A program made the translations under genes and the position numbers. The notes beneath the pieces were generated by a model. It searched no databases. It was not told where the DNA came from and saw only the letters and a program-made list of their open reading frames with translations. From Burkholderiales bacterium (GTDB lineage Bacteria; Pseudomonadota; Gammaproteobacteria; Burkholderiales; SG8-39), in NCBI GenBank assembly GCA_016649475.1, contig JAENXP010000070.1, forward strand, positions 1 to 8,483: a DNA stretch of 8,483 nt. Direction: 5' to 3'. Below are positions 1 through 5,814 of this stretch, piece by piece. Position 1 is the first letter of the stretch. Each line of letters begins with the position of its first letter.

Positions 1-7
1 GATAAGG

Positions 8-81
8 GCCCGCGCTGCTAGCTCAGCGCCGTCGCAATGGCCAGCAGCAGCAATATAAGCAGGATTACGACCAGCGCCCGC
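8..81 (-). repeat. Distal copy of a 74-bp direct repeat (duplicated 3' end of the AmpE-like gene)
   Basis: This copy matches 116-189 at 72 of 74 positions; the differences are at 39/147 and 54/162. On the minus strand it encodes the last 20 residues of the neighbouring membrane protein (RALVVILLILLLLAIATALS), followed by its own TAG at 18-20. The offset is 108 bp, exactly 36 codons, so this tail is in the same frame as the real gene and separated from it by one TAG. Both mismatches are synonymous (Ala GCC/GCT and Ile ATA/ATT). The 34 bp between the copies (82-115) are GC-rich and unlike any other part of the gene. No start codon or ribosome binding site is evident, so this is most simply a remnant of a tandem duplication or an assembly join of two strain variants, not a separate gene. 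Confidence 0.9.
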
Positions 82-115
82 ACCGCGGGACCGCGCGGGC
101 TGCTTGCGCGCCCTC

Positions 116-189
116 GCCCGCGCTGCTAGCTCAGCGCCGTCGCAATAGCCAGCAGCAGCAAAATAAGCAGGATTACGACCAGCGCCCGC
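116..189 (-). repeat. Proximal copy of the 74-bp direct repeat, within the 3' end of the AmpE-like gene
   Basis: This copy forms the genuine 3' end of the membrane-protein gene: codons for the C-terminal hydrophobic helix, the TAG stop at 126-128, and 10 bp beyond it. Identity with the distal copy stops sharply at both ends. On one side it breaks inside the codons for the residues before the RALVV segment. On the other it breaks 10 bp after the stop. Sharp edges of this kind suit a single recombination or assembly event better than gradual divergence. Confidence 0.9.
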
Positions 190-1049
190 CATACCAGCCC
201 GATGGTGCTGTCGAGAAAACCGACGTCGGCGTCGTCTCCGATACCCATTTCCGGCCGGTCGGCCGGACTCACCTCCGACAGGAACGGCATGCCCAGCCGC
301 ACACCCATGGCGCCGGCGCCACTGGCGAGCACGACGCCTAGCGATCGGTCCGGCCATTTCGCCGCCTGCGCGCGCCAGCAATAGGCCGCATCCTCGAAAT
401 CGCCGACGATGGCAAAGGCGATACCGGTCACTCGCGCCGGGGCCCAGTCGAGCAGGCGGAACAACCGGCCGGCGAAGTCGCCGAACGCAGCCAACTCGGC
501 TTCCCCGCGTTCGGCCCAGCGCTGGTGCAGGAACGATGACAGGCGGTAGAGGATTGCCCCGACCGGACCGGGCAAGAGCACGAACCAGAACACTACCGCG
601 AAAACGTGCCGGTACGAAGCAATCAGCGCTTCTTCGATGGTAAGGCGGATCACCTCCTCCGCATTCAGCCGCTCGCAACTTGCGCCACGCCATTCGCCCA
701 GGATCGCACGCGCCTCGTCCAGGTCACCACTCTTGAGCGCCCAGTGGATGTCGGTAAAATAGTGGCTCACATGGCGAAAGCCCATGGTCACGTAAAGTAT
801 GAGCACATTGAAGGCCACGGCCAGCAGCGGCGACAGGCGATAGAGCAGGTAATAGGCCGCGAGCGCCAACAGCATTGCCGGCACCACGCCCAGCACCCAG
901 GCGATCATTCCATGCGAGCGTTCGCCCGCATTGAAATGCTGCTGCAGGAAGTCGGCGAAATTCTCGGCCTGCGACACCAAGCTCTTGCGATCTGCGAGCG
1001 GGCGCCACTGCTCGAGCAACAGGGCAATTATCAGTGAAATAAGGCTCAT
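126..1049 (-). CDS. AmpE-like integral membrane protein of the CobD/CbiB superfamily
   Basis: This is a predicted inner-membrane protein of about 307 residues. Counting from the ATG at 1049, hydrophobic segments lie at about 1-12, 48-70, 75-91, 148-169 and 285-306, the last being a C-terminal helix. A block of the type ALKSGDLDEAR and a later LLDWAPARVTGIAFAIVGDFEDA segment resemble the CobD/CbiB superfamily. The second block and the tail helix resemble AmpE, the membrane protein linked to ampD in enterics. The GRDT-like and AEN-like motifs I associate with true adenosylcobinamide-phosphate synthases are not seen, so a role in cobalamin synthesis is doubtful; no other cobalamin gene is nearby. 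The frame extends upstream to an ATG at 1079, adding a Pro/Ser-rich MPSPTSPASP stretch. The start at 1049 is preferred because homologs usually begin with the hydrophobic segment, but neither start has a clear Shine-Dalgarno sequence. The gene is divergent from sapC. Its 3' end is duplicated downstream. The superfamily call is fairly sure; the function is unknown. Confidence 0.8.
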   Translation of the reverse strand: MSLISLIIALLLEQWRPLADRKSLVSQAENFADFLQQHFNAGERSHGMIAWVLGVVPAMLLALAAYYLLYRLSPLLAVAFNVLILYVTMGFRHVSHYFTDIHWALKSGDLDEARAILGEWRGASCERLNAEEVIRLTIEEALIASYRHVFAVVFWFVLLPGPVGAILYRLSSFLHQRWAERGEAELAAFGDFAGRLFRLLDWAPARVTGIAFAIVGDFEDAAYCWRAQAAKWPDRSLGVVLASGAGAMGVRLGMPFLSEVSPADRPEMGIGDDADVGFLDSTIGLVWRALVVILLILLLLAIATALS

Positions 1050-1093
1050 CGGAGATGCGGGACTCGTGGGCGAGGGCATGGAGCTGCAAGCGA

Positions 1094-1102
1094 TATATTA
1101 TA
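1094..1102. promoter_or_regulatory. AT-rich -10 region in the divergent intergenic space
   Basis: In a GC-rich 60-bp gap between two divergent genes, bases 1093-1102 are almost entirely A/T. Read on the minus strand, 1102-1097 is a perfect TATAAT, placed to give a leader of roughly 40 nt before the ATG at 1049, or about 10 nt before the alternative at 1079. Read on the plus strand, TATATT (1094-1099) or TATTAT (1096-1101) each match the -10 consensus at five of six positions and could serve sapC. No convincing -35 hexamer is seen at proper spacing on either strand, so this is inferred from composition and position. Confidence 0.4.
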
Positions 1103-1139
1103 CGCACTCCGCCAGATCAAACGCAGAGCGAGGAAGGCT

Positions 1140-1925
1140 ATGGCGACCAAGAAAAAACCGTCCCTCAAAATCACCCCTCCCTTCGGCTACGGCGAGGTCG
1201 TGCCACTGCAGAAAACAGACAGGGTACTACTGCCGGCGCCTCGGAGCACGCCGGATTTCTGCCGCTCGATCAACGCGCTGGCCCTCTCTTTCACCGAATT
1301 CAACACCGCGGCCCGCGACTATCCGATCGTATTCACCAGCGCGGACGGCGGCAAGACCTACGCGCCTGTCATCGTACTCGGCCTGGCCGACGAGCAAAAT
1401 CTGTTCGTCGATGCGGCCGGCGAATGGGATGTCGCGACCTACCTTCCGGCTTTCGTACGACGCTATCCGTTTTGCATATCCAGGCTCCAACTCAAGGGCG
1501 GGCAGCGCAGCGAGAGGGTGGTATGCATCGCCAGCAGCTATCTGGACCCGCGGGGCATGCCGCTGTTCGACGCAGCCGCGAAGCCGACGCCGCAATGGCA
1601 GGAGGCGGAACGCCTGCTGCAGGAGTATGAGAACGACCTGGATACGACGGCGCAGATGTGCGCGCTGTTCGGGGATCTGGATCTGTTCTCCCCTTTCACT
1701 TTTCAGGTCATGCAAGACGATGCGCCGAGCCTTACCTTGCAGGGCATGCATCGCATCGACGAGGATAAGCTCAAGGCGCTCAAGCCGGGCAAGCACAAGA
1801 CGCTGGTGACGCGGGGGTTGATGGGCAAGATCTACGCCCACATTCATTCTTTGGAAAACTTCGCCAGGCTCTACCGCCGGGCAGTGGAACGCGCCCGTGT
1901 CACGGGCAACACGAAGCCCAAATGA
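1140..1925 (+). CDS. SapC family protein
   Basis: This 261-residue protein belongs to the SapC family (PF07277). Family signatures are visible in order: YPIVF at 61-65, an LGL...EQNLFVD block at 80-91, a Trp at 96, then YLPAFVRRYPF at 101-111. The first 15 residues are Lys-rich and there is no signal peptide or membrane helix, so a cytoplasmic location is likely. The family is named after a gene in a Campylobacter surface-array locus, but its biochemical function is unknown. In many proteobacteria it accompanies TonB-dependent receptor and halogenase-type genes; none are present here. The start is supported by AGGAAGG at 1131-1137, just upstream of the ATG. The gene stands alone on the plus strand, divergent from the AmpE-like gene and convergent with the Nudix gene. 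Family assignment is confident; the role is unassigned. Confidence 0.88.
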   Translation: MATKKKPSLKITPPFGYGEVVPLQKTDRVLLPAPRSTPDFCRSINALALSFTEFNTAARDYPIVFTSADGGKTYAPVIVLGLADEQNLFVDAAGEWDVATYLPAFVRRYPFCISRLQLKGGQRSERVVCIASSYLDPRGMPLFDAAAKPTPQWQEAERLLQEYENDLDTTAQMCALFGDLDLFSPFTFQVMQDDAPSLTLQGMHRIDEDKLKALKPGKHKTLVTRGLMGKIYAHIHSLENFARLYRRAVERARVTGNTKPK

Positions 1926-1984
1926 CTTTGGCGCGCATCCGGAACGCCGGAATCGCCTGCGGGCTCAAGCAAACATGAGTGCAG

Positions 1985-2006
1985 GCGTCCTCGTGTTCGA
2001 GGACGC
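1985..2006. terminator. Stem-loop between convergent sapC-family and Nudix genes
   Basis: A perfect 9-bp stem (GCGTCCTCG at 1985-1993 paired with CGAGGACGC at 1998-2006) encloses a TGTT loop. It lies 60 bp after the sapC stop and directly abuts the TAA stop (2008-2010) of the opposing Nudix gene. Neither strand has a proper T-run after the stem, so it is not a textbook intrinsic terminator. Its position between two converging genes suggests a shared 3'-end structure that could limit read-through or protect transcripts. Confidence 0.45.
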
Positions 2007-2007
2007 A

Positions 2008-2637
2008 TTAGGCCGTAAGAAAAGCATAAAAATTCATCAGCATCCCGGCCGTCGCCCCCCAGATATAGCGCTGCTCATAGGGCATGGCATAGTAATGCCG
2101 GGTGCGGCCCTGGTACTGCAGGGTGTTGCGCTGGTGGTTGCCCGGATCGAGAAAAAACGCCAGCGGCACCTCGAACGCTTCCGCCACCTCGAACGCGTCC
2201 AGACTCAACTCAGGCGGTGAACTCACCAGTCCGACCACCGGCGTGACGTGGTAGCCGGTGACCGTCGTGTACTCGGGCAATAGTCCCAGCACTTCGACAT
2301 GGGAGTGAGGCAAACCGATTTCTTCGTATGTTTCGCGCAGCGCCGTCGCCGCGGGTGATTCGTCGTGGGCTTCACTGCGCCCCCCCGGAAAGCTGATTTG
2401 ACCGGCGTGGTCGTACAGGTGGTCGGTACGCTGGGTTAGCAGGATGGTAAGACCCGTCTCACGCCGCACCACCGGCACCAGCACCGCCGCGGGTCGCAGC
2501 GCCTCGGTCTGGCGCCACAGATGACCGTCTCCGGTGGCGATCGGCGTGACGACGGTGCCCTCGGCAAAGCGTTGGCGCAGCCAGGCTTCGGAAGCGAAGC
2601 TGTTCAATTCCTTCAGGACGCTCGTGTCAGATGCCAT
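2008..2637 (-). CDS. Nudix hydrolase, CoA pyrophosphatase (NudL/YeaB) type
   Basis: Predicted to hydrolyse CoA and its derivatives to 4'-phosphopantetheine-type products and 3',5'-ADP, a cytoplasmic housekeeping or CoA-turnover role. Counting from the ATG at 2637 (209 residues), the CoA-pyrophosphatase signature LLTQRTDHLYDHAGQISFPGG spans about 66-86 and leads into the Nudix box. In that box R101-E102, E105-E106 and G108 give the REXXEEXG core that binds the metal ions. A following EYTTVTGYHVTPVVG segment is also typical of this subfamily. Length is normal for the family. The frame can be extended to a GTG at 2664 (218 residues); neither start has a strong Shine-Dalgarno sequence, and ATG is preferred. 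A TACAAT hexamer on the minus strand at 2649-2644 sits so close to the ATG that it would imply a nearly leaderless mRNA, but no -35 accompanies it. Specificity for CoA is inferred from family motifs. Confidence 0.9.
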   Translation of the reverse strand: MASDTSVLKELNSFASEAWLRQRFAEGTVVTPIATGDGHLWRQTEALRPAAVLVPVVRRETGLTILLTQRTDHLYDHAGQISFPGGRSEAHDESPAATALRETYEEIGLPHSHVEVLGLLPEYTTVTGYHVTPVVGLVSSPPELSLDAFEVAEAFEVPLAFFLDPGNHQRNTLQYQGRTRHYYAMPYEQRYIWGATAGMLMNFYAFLTA

Positions 2638-2733
2638 AGTTCGATTGTAGTCCGAATCGCGCACGCACCCGGCCGGTTCGCCCGCCGGCGCCGGCTGCGA
2701 ACAGGATGCTTAGCACAAGCCTGCGCGCACTCG

Positions 2734-2765
2734 AAAAAAATGCCGCGGCGTGCCGCGGCATTTTT
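2734..2765. terminator. Strong bidirectional intrinsic terminator downstream of dctP
   Basis: A perfect GC-rich inverted repeat, ATGCCGCGGC (2740-2749) and GCCGCGGCAT (2752-2761), is extended by A:T pairs to a stem of about 14 bp. It is flanked by an A-run at 2734-2740 and a T-run at 2761-2765. On the minus strand it gives a hairpin followed by seven T residues, 45 bp after the dctP stop, which is a classic Rho-independent terminator. On the plus strand the hairpin also ends in a T-run, so it could block transcription either way. It isolates dctP from the Nudix gene, which lies beyond it on the same strand. Confidence 0.88.
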
Positions 2766-2809
2766 CCGTCAGCCCGGATTGCGCCGGGATGCCGGACTAC
2801 ATGCGTGCC

Positions 2810-3799
2810 TTACTTTATCGCCTGCAGCTTGTCGTAGACGTCCTTCGGCCAGGGCAACTTGCCACCGTCAGGCAATTTGCCATCCTTATAGTATTTTTGT
2901 ACCGCAGCGATGAACGGCTTGCGATCGACCTTGACCACCGTATTGCCGCGTTTGCCGAATTCGACCGCCAGCTTCTTCTCCGATTCTATGATTCCGGCCG
3001 TGGCGCGCGCCGCGGCCTCGCGGTACACGGTGGTGAAAATCTTCTTGTCGGCATCGGATAGCTTGGACCACAGCGGCGCACCGATGATGGTCAGCAGTGC
3101 GTCGGTGATATGCCCGGTGAGGTTGATGTGCGTCTGCACTTCGTAGAATTTCTTCGCATCGATGGTCGGCAGCGGGTTTTCCTGCGCATCCACGGTTTTG
3201 TTCTGCAGCGCCAGATACACCTCGGCGAACGCAATCGGGGTCGGGTTCGCACCGACCGCGCGCGGGAACAAGGTATACAGCGGCGCGTCCGGCACGCGGA
3301 TTTTCAGGTTCTTCATGTCCGCAGGCGTGTTGATCGCCTTGTTGGACGTGACGTGACGCTCGCCGTAATAGGTGATCGCCACCACCTTGTTGCCGCCGGT
3401 CGCCTTGGCGTATCCATTGGACAGTTCGTCGAACAGCTTGGAGGTGGAGAATTTCTTCCAGTGGTTGAAATCGCGGAATATGAACGGCGCGCCGCCTATA
3501 TTGATCGGGCCGTAGTTGCGGCCGGCGAACAACTGGCCGGTGTAAATCATGTCAACGGTTCCCAGCGTGAGGCCCTGGTTGATGTCGCTTTCCTTCCCCA
3601 GTTGCGACGCCGGAAATACCTCCACGCTATAGCGGTTTTTGGTGCGCTTGGCGATTTCCTCCGCCGCCCATACCGCGGCCGTGTGATAGGGTTCCGATAC
3701 CTCGTAGACGTGCGCGAACTTAAGTTTGGTCTGCGCAATGGCACCGCCGCTGACGGTAATGGCCAGGGCAAAAGCCGCGACCAGGCACTTGAGCTTCAT
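2810..3799 (-). CDS. dctP: TRAP transporter solute-binding protein, DctP family
   Basis: This 329-residue periplasmic protein captures an organic acid ligand for a tripartite ATP-independent (TRAP) transporter. Residues 1-22 form a Sec signal peptide: a Lys-containing start, a hydrophobic core and a likely cut after AIA-22. The mature part shows DctP-family features: KLKFAHVYEVSEPYH at the N-terminus, VFPASQLG at 61-68, LKIRVPDAP with the conserved carboxylate-binding Arg168, then PTPIAFAEVYLALQ and VDAQENPL at about 187-210. An AAGGGGA Shine-Dalgarno (minus strand, 3814-3808) lies 8 nt before the ATG. The gene follows the NIPSNAP gene by 134 bp on the same strand and ends at a strong terminator. 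No DctQ or DctM membrane subunit is in the window, so it is an orphan binding protein here and must use partners encoded elsewhere. The ligand cannot be read from the sequence; C4-dicarboxylates or other monocarboxylic/2-oxo acids are possible. Confidence 0.93.
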   Translation of the reverse strand: MKLKCLVAAFALAITVSGGAIAQTKLKFAHVYEVSEPYHTAAVWAAEEIAKRTKNRYSVEVFPASQLGKESDINQGLTLGTVDMIYTGQLFAGRNYGPINIGGAPFIFRDFNHWKKFSTSKLFDELSNGYAKATGGNKVVAITYYGERHVTSNKAINTPADMKNLKIRVPDAPLYTLFPRAVGANPTPIAFAEVYLALQNKTVDAQENPLPTIDAKKFYEVQTHINLTGHITDALLTIIGAPLWSKLSDADKKIFTTVYREAAARATAGIIESEKKLAVEFGKRGNTVVKVDRKPFIAAVQKYYKDGKLPDGGKLPWPKDVYDKLQAIK

Positions 3800-3838
3800 A
3801 TGTCTTATCCCCTTTTGGTTTAATGCACGCCTGAAATC

Positions 3839-3860
3839 GCGCCGGCGGAATTGCCGGCGC
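3839..3860. other. 8-bp inverted repeat between the NIPSNAP gene and dctP
   Basis: GCGCCGGC (3839-3846) and GCCGGCGC (3853-3860) form a perfect 8-bp stem with a 6-nt GGAATT loop. Reading on the minus strand it lies 74 bp past the NIPSNAP stop and 40 bp before the dctP start, and is followed by only a short GATTTC stretch. It could be a weak terminator or attenuator separating qor-NIPSNAP from dctP, or an mRNA-stabilising structure. The poor T-run makes the terminator reading uncertain. Confidence 0.4.
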
Positions 3861-3933
3861 TGGATACAACCGGACTAAAAAAAGAAATCGACCGACAGTA
3901 CACCAATATCCATCTTCACAAAGCCGAGCGCCG

Positions 3934-4254
3934 CTACTGGATCACCGATCTGGGCGTGGCCAGCAGGCGGGTTACCTGGATCTTTTCGCGGATGATCATG
4001 CCGTCGTTGACCGGCTTGATCTCGTTGATCCAGGTCGGGCTCTCGTACATCTCGGCATACAAGCGCTGGCGCTCCTGCTCGCTGTCGAAGCGGCGCAGCC
4101 ACACGTAGAGGTCCGGGTCTTCGTCGGAGATGAAGCTGCCGAGTACCGTCACGCCCAATGACACCTGGTAGGGAATGATCTTTTCTTCCATCCATTTGAC
4201 CCAGCGCTCGCGCTGGCCGGGTTTCATCCGGTACTGGCGCAGTTCGAAAATCAT
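3934..4254 (-). CDS. NIPSNAP family protein
   Basis: This is a small 106-residue protein of the NIPSNAP family, which has a dimeric alpha/beta-barrel (ferredoxin-like) fold. The recognisable pattern is the N-terminal strand MIFELRQYRMKPGQ, followed by a helix containing W18 and W21. Next come LGSFISDEDPDLYVWLRRF at about 38-56, then an amphipathic YAEMYESP segment, ending with strand IIREKIQVTRLL. There is no signal peptide or membrane helix, so it is probably cytoplasmic. Bacterial members are mostly uncharacterised; the fold is shared with small monooxygenases and stress-response proteins. A GGGAGGG ribosome binding site lies just before the ATG. The gene starts 21 bp after the quinone oxidoreductase stop, so the two are probably cotranscribed, which hints at a redox or small-molecule role (inference). 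Confidence 0.85.
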   Translation of the reverse strand: MIFELRQYRMKPGQRERWVKWMEEKIIPYQVSLGVTVLGSFISDEDPDLYVWLRRFDSEQERQRLYAEMYESPTWINEIKPVNDGMIIREKIQVTRLLATPRSVIQ

Positions 4255-4275
4255 TGGCCCTCCCGCGTCCCCCGC

Positions 4276-5250
4276 CTAGGGGATCAGTATCGTCGACCCG
4301 GTAGTCTTGCGCGCTTCCAGATCGCGGTGCGCCTGCACGGCGTCCTTGAGCGCGTAGCGCTGCCGCACCTCGATTTTCACCTTGCCCGACAGAACAATGT
4401 CGAACAGGTCTTTGGCGGATGCCACCAGGTCCTCACGCTTGGCGGTGTAGTGCACCATGCTCGGACGCGTGAAAAACAGCGAACCGCGCGAGGCGAGCAT
4501 GCCCGAGTCGAAGGCCGGGACCGGACCGGAAGCGTTGCCGAAGCTCACCATCATGCCCATCGGGCGCAGGCAGTCGAGCGACCCGACAAACGTATCCTTG
4601 CCGATCGAGTCGTACACCACCGGCAACAGTGCGCCGCCCGTGATTTCCTTCACCCGCTCGGTGAAATTCTCGCGCGTGTAGACAATAGCGTGATCACAGC
4701 CGTGCGACTTCGCCAGCGCCGCCTTCTCGTCCGAACCGACCGTGCCGATTACGGTGGCGCCGAGCACCTTGGCCCACTGGCAGGCGATCAGGCCCACGCC
4801 GCCCGCCGCCGCATGGATGAGGATGGTATCGCCGGGTTGGACTTTGTAGGTGCGCTTGAGCAGATACTGCGTGGTCATGCCCTGCAGCATCATCGCCGCG
4901 CCCTGCTCGAAGGAAATCCCATCCGGCAGGTTCACCAGGCGCTCGGCAGCCATGACGCGCACTTCGGCGTAGGCGCCTACAGGCGGGGACGCGTAGGCGA
5001 CACGGTCGCCCTTCTTGACATTGGTCACGCCCTCGCCGACCGCTTCAACCACGCCGGCTGCCTCCATGCCGATGCCGCTGGGCATGGCCAGCGGATACAT
5101 CCCGGAGCGGTGATAAACGTCGATGTAATTCAGGCCGCAAGCATGGTGGCGCACGCGCGCCTGACCCTTACCGGGCGCACCTACTTCGAAGTCTTCCCAA
5201 ACCATGACTTCGGGGCCGCCTTGTTTGGCAATGCGTATGGCTTTCGACAT
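4276..5250 (-). CDS. qor: Quinone oxidoreductase, zinc-less medium-chain dehydrogenase/reductase family
   Basis: This 324-residue enzyme is predicted to reduce quinones or related enones with NADPH in the cytoplasm. The GroES-like N-terminal half contains the QOR signature LNYIDVYHRSGMYP (40-53) and IGMEAAGVVEAVGEGV (60-75). The Rossmann half has the nucleotide-binding motif AAGGVG (148-153) within HAAAGGVGLIACQWAK, then LGATVIGTVGSDEKAALAK, as in classical QOR/zeta-crystallin proteins. The Cys/His cluster expected for a structural zinc site in alcohol dehydrogenases is absent. Length matches E. coli Qor (about 327 residues). Only a modest GGGAAC-like ribosome binding site precedes the ATG. 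It is the first gene of a probable two-gene unit with NIPSNAP. The substrate in this organism is not determined by sequence. Confidence 0.92.
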   Translation of the reverse strand: MSKAIRIAKQGGPEVMVWEDFEVGAPGKGQARVRHHACGLNYIDVYHRSGMYPLAMPSGIGMEAAGVVEAVGEGVTNVKKGDRVAYASPPVGAYAEVRVMAAERLVNLPDGISFEQGAAMMLQGMTTQYLLKRTYKVQPGDTILIHAAAGGVGLIACQWAKVLGATVIGTVGSDEKAALAKSHGCDHAIVYTRENFTERVKEITGGALLPVVYDSIGKDTFVGSLDCLRPMGMMVSFGNASGPVPAFDSGMLASRGSLFFTRPSMVHYTAKREDLVASAKDLFDIVLSGKVKIEVRQRYALKDAVQAHRDLEARKTTGSTILIP

Positions 5251-5410
5251 GTTCTGTTCCCAGGAAAAAGATTGGAATACGGATATTCACCGGCGAATCG
5301 TGCAATTGCATTCCGGCCGACCCCGAACGGACTGGTATCTTACAACAAAAAATCCGCCACGATCCGGCTACCCCCTAGGTTCTCGACCGTCAAGAATGGC
5401 GCAGTTCCTA
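5251..5410. other. Intergenic region upstream of qor, with a 10-bp palindrome
   Basis: This 160-bp gap separates the phaM-like stop from the qor start and should hold the qor promoter. It contains the perfect palindrome TGCAATTGCA (5301-5310), about 50 bp before the qor ATG, which could be an operator half of a dimeric regulator. One 10-bp palindrome in a gap this size could also arise by chance. An A-run at 5347-5352 gives a T-run on the minus strand after a weakly paired stretch, but there is no convincing stem, so a terminator is not called. No clear -35/-10 pair was found. Confidence 0.3.
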
Positions 5411-5803
5411 CTATTTTGGCTTGGTCTTGGCCGGTGCGGCCGCTACCGGCTTCCCGTCTGCTGGCTTGGCGGCGGCAGCGCCCGCTGCCGCCTGCATCAT
5501 GCTCCACCAGGCGGCGGGATCGGGGAAGGGATTGTTGCCGGCCTCCGCGGCGGCTTGTGCCGGCGCCGACTGCATCGCCTTCATCGCAGTCAGCGTGTTC
5601 CTTTGCATCTCCAGCCCCTGGATCGACAACCGCAGCATGTTGAGGTTGAGATTGAGCCAGTTCTCCACCGATTTCAAGTCGGCGATCTTTTTTTCCACAG
5701 CATCTATGTCGAGGGTAGGCGCGACCATGCCCGGCATGGGTAAGCCCATTGGGTTCCACAGCGTCTTCACGAACTCGAACGGATCCGGCAACGGGTCGGA
5801 CAT
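5411..5803 (-). CDS. phaM: PhaM-like PHA granule-associated regulatory protein
   Basis: This 130-residue protein resembles PhaM of betaproteobacteria, which binds PHA granules, activates PHA synthase PhaC and tethers granules to the nucleoid. The N-terminal DPFEFVKTLWNPMGLPMPGM segment (7-26) matches the family pattern. So does the heptad-like helix from about residue 31 to 75, with VENWLNLNLNMLRLSIQGLE as the most conserved stretch. The C-terminal 35 residues are Ala/Pro/Lys-rich and end in KTKPK, a shorter version of the basic DNA-binding tail of PhaM. The ATG at 5803 is chosen over an upstream one at 5965 because GAGGTG (minus strand, 5814-5809) lies 5 nt before it and homology begins there. 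PhaC and other pha genes are not in the window. The family is also loosely related to phasins, which is the main alternative. Assignment is from pattern recognition. Confidence 0.75.
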   Translation of the reverse strand: MSDPLPDPFEFVKTLWNPMGLPMPGMVAPTLDIDAVEKKIADLKSVENWLNLNLNMLRLSIQGLEMQRNTLTAMKAMQSAPAQAAAEAGNNPFPDPAAWWSMMQAAAGAAAAKPADGKPVAAAPAKTKPK

Positions 5804-5808
5804 GGCGG

Positions 5809-5814
5809 CACCTC
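5809..5814 (-). promoter_or_regulatory. Shine-Dalgarno sequence fixing the phaM-like start
   Basis: GAGGTG read on the minus strand lies 5 nt upstream of the ATG at 5803. It supports the 130-residue product over the 54-residue N-terminal extension of the open frame, which is Arg/Ser/Leu-mixed and lacks any family resemblance. The remaining intergenic bases up to the patatin stop (5815-5961) show no recognisable promoter pair or strong hairpin. Confidence 0.65.

Noticed and set aside
82..115. GC-rich spacer between the repeat copies as a terminator
   Set aside because: It contains short self-complementary GC words but no stable single stem followed by a T-run on either strand.
931..1809. 292-codon plus-strand frame overlapping the AmpE-like and sapC-family genes
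   Set aside because: Its product is extremely rich in Arg, Ser and Cys, overlaps two better supported genes on both strands, and has no recognisable domain.
2684..2695. GCCGGCGCCGGC palindrome upstream of the Nudix gene
   Set aside because: It is a simple GC repeat of a kind expected by chance in GC-rich DNA, with no linked promoter element, so an operator is not supported.
3110..3823. 237-codon plus-strand frame opposite dctP
   Set aside because: It mirrors the strongly supported dctP reading frame and shows Arg/Val/Gly-rich low-information sequence without a ribosome binding site.
5341..5375. Possible intrinsic terminator after the phaM-like gene
   Set aside because: A T-run exists on the minus strand, but the preceding bases form only a 3-4 bp stem, which is too weak to call.
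4327..5643. 438-codon open frame on the plus strand, opposite qor
   Set aside because: It is antisense to a clearly recognisable quinone oxidoreductase and has Arg/His/Ala-rich composition typical of frames mirrored from GC-rich genes. It shows no family motif and crosses the qor promoter region.
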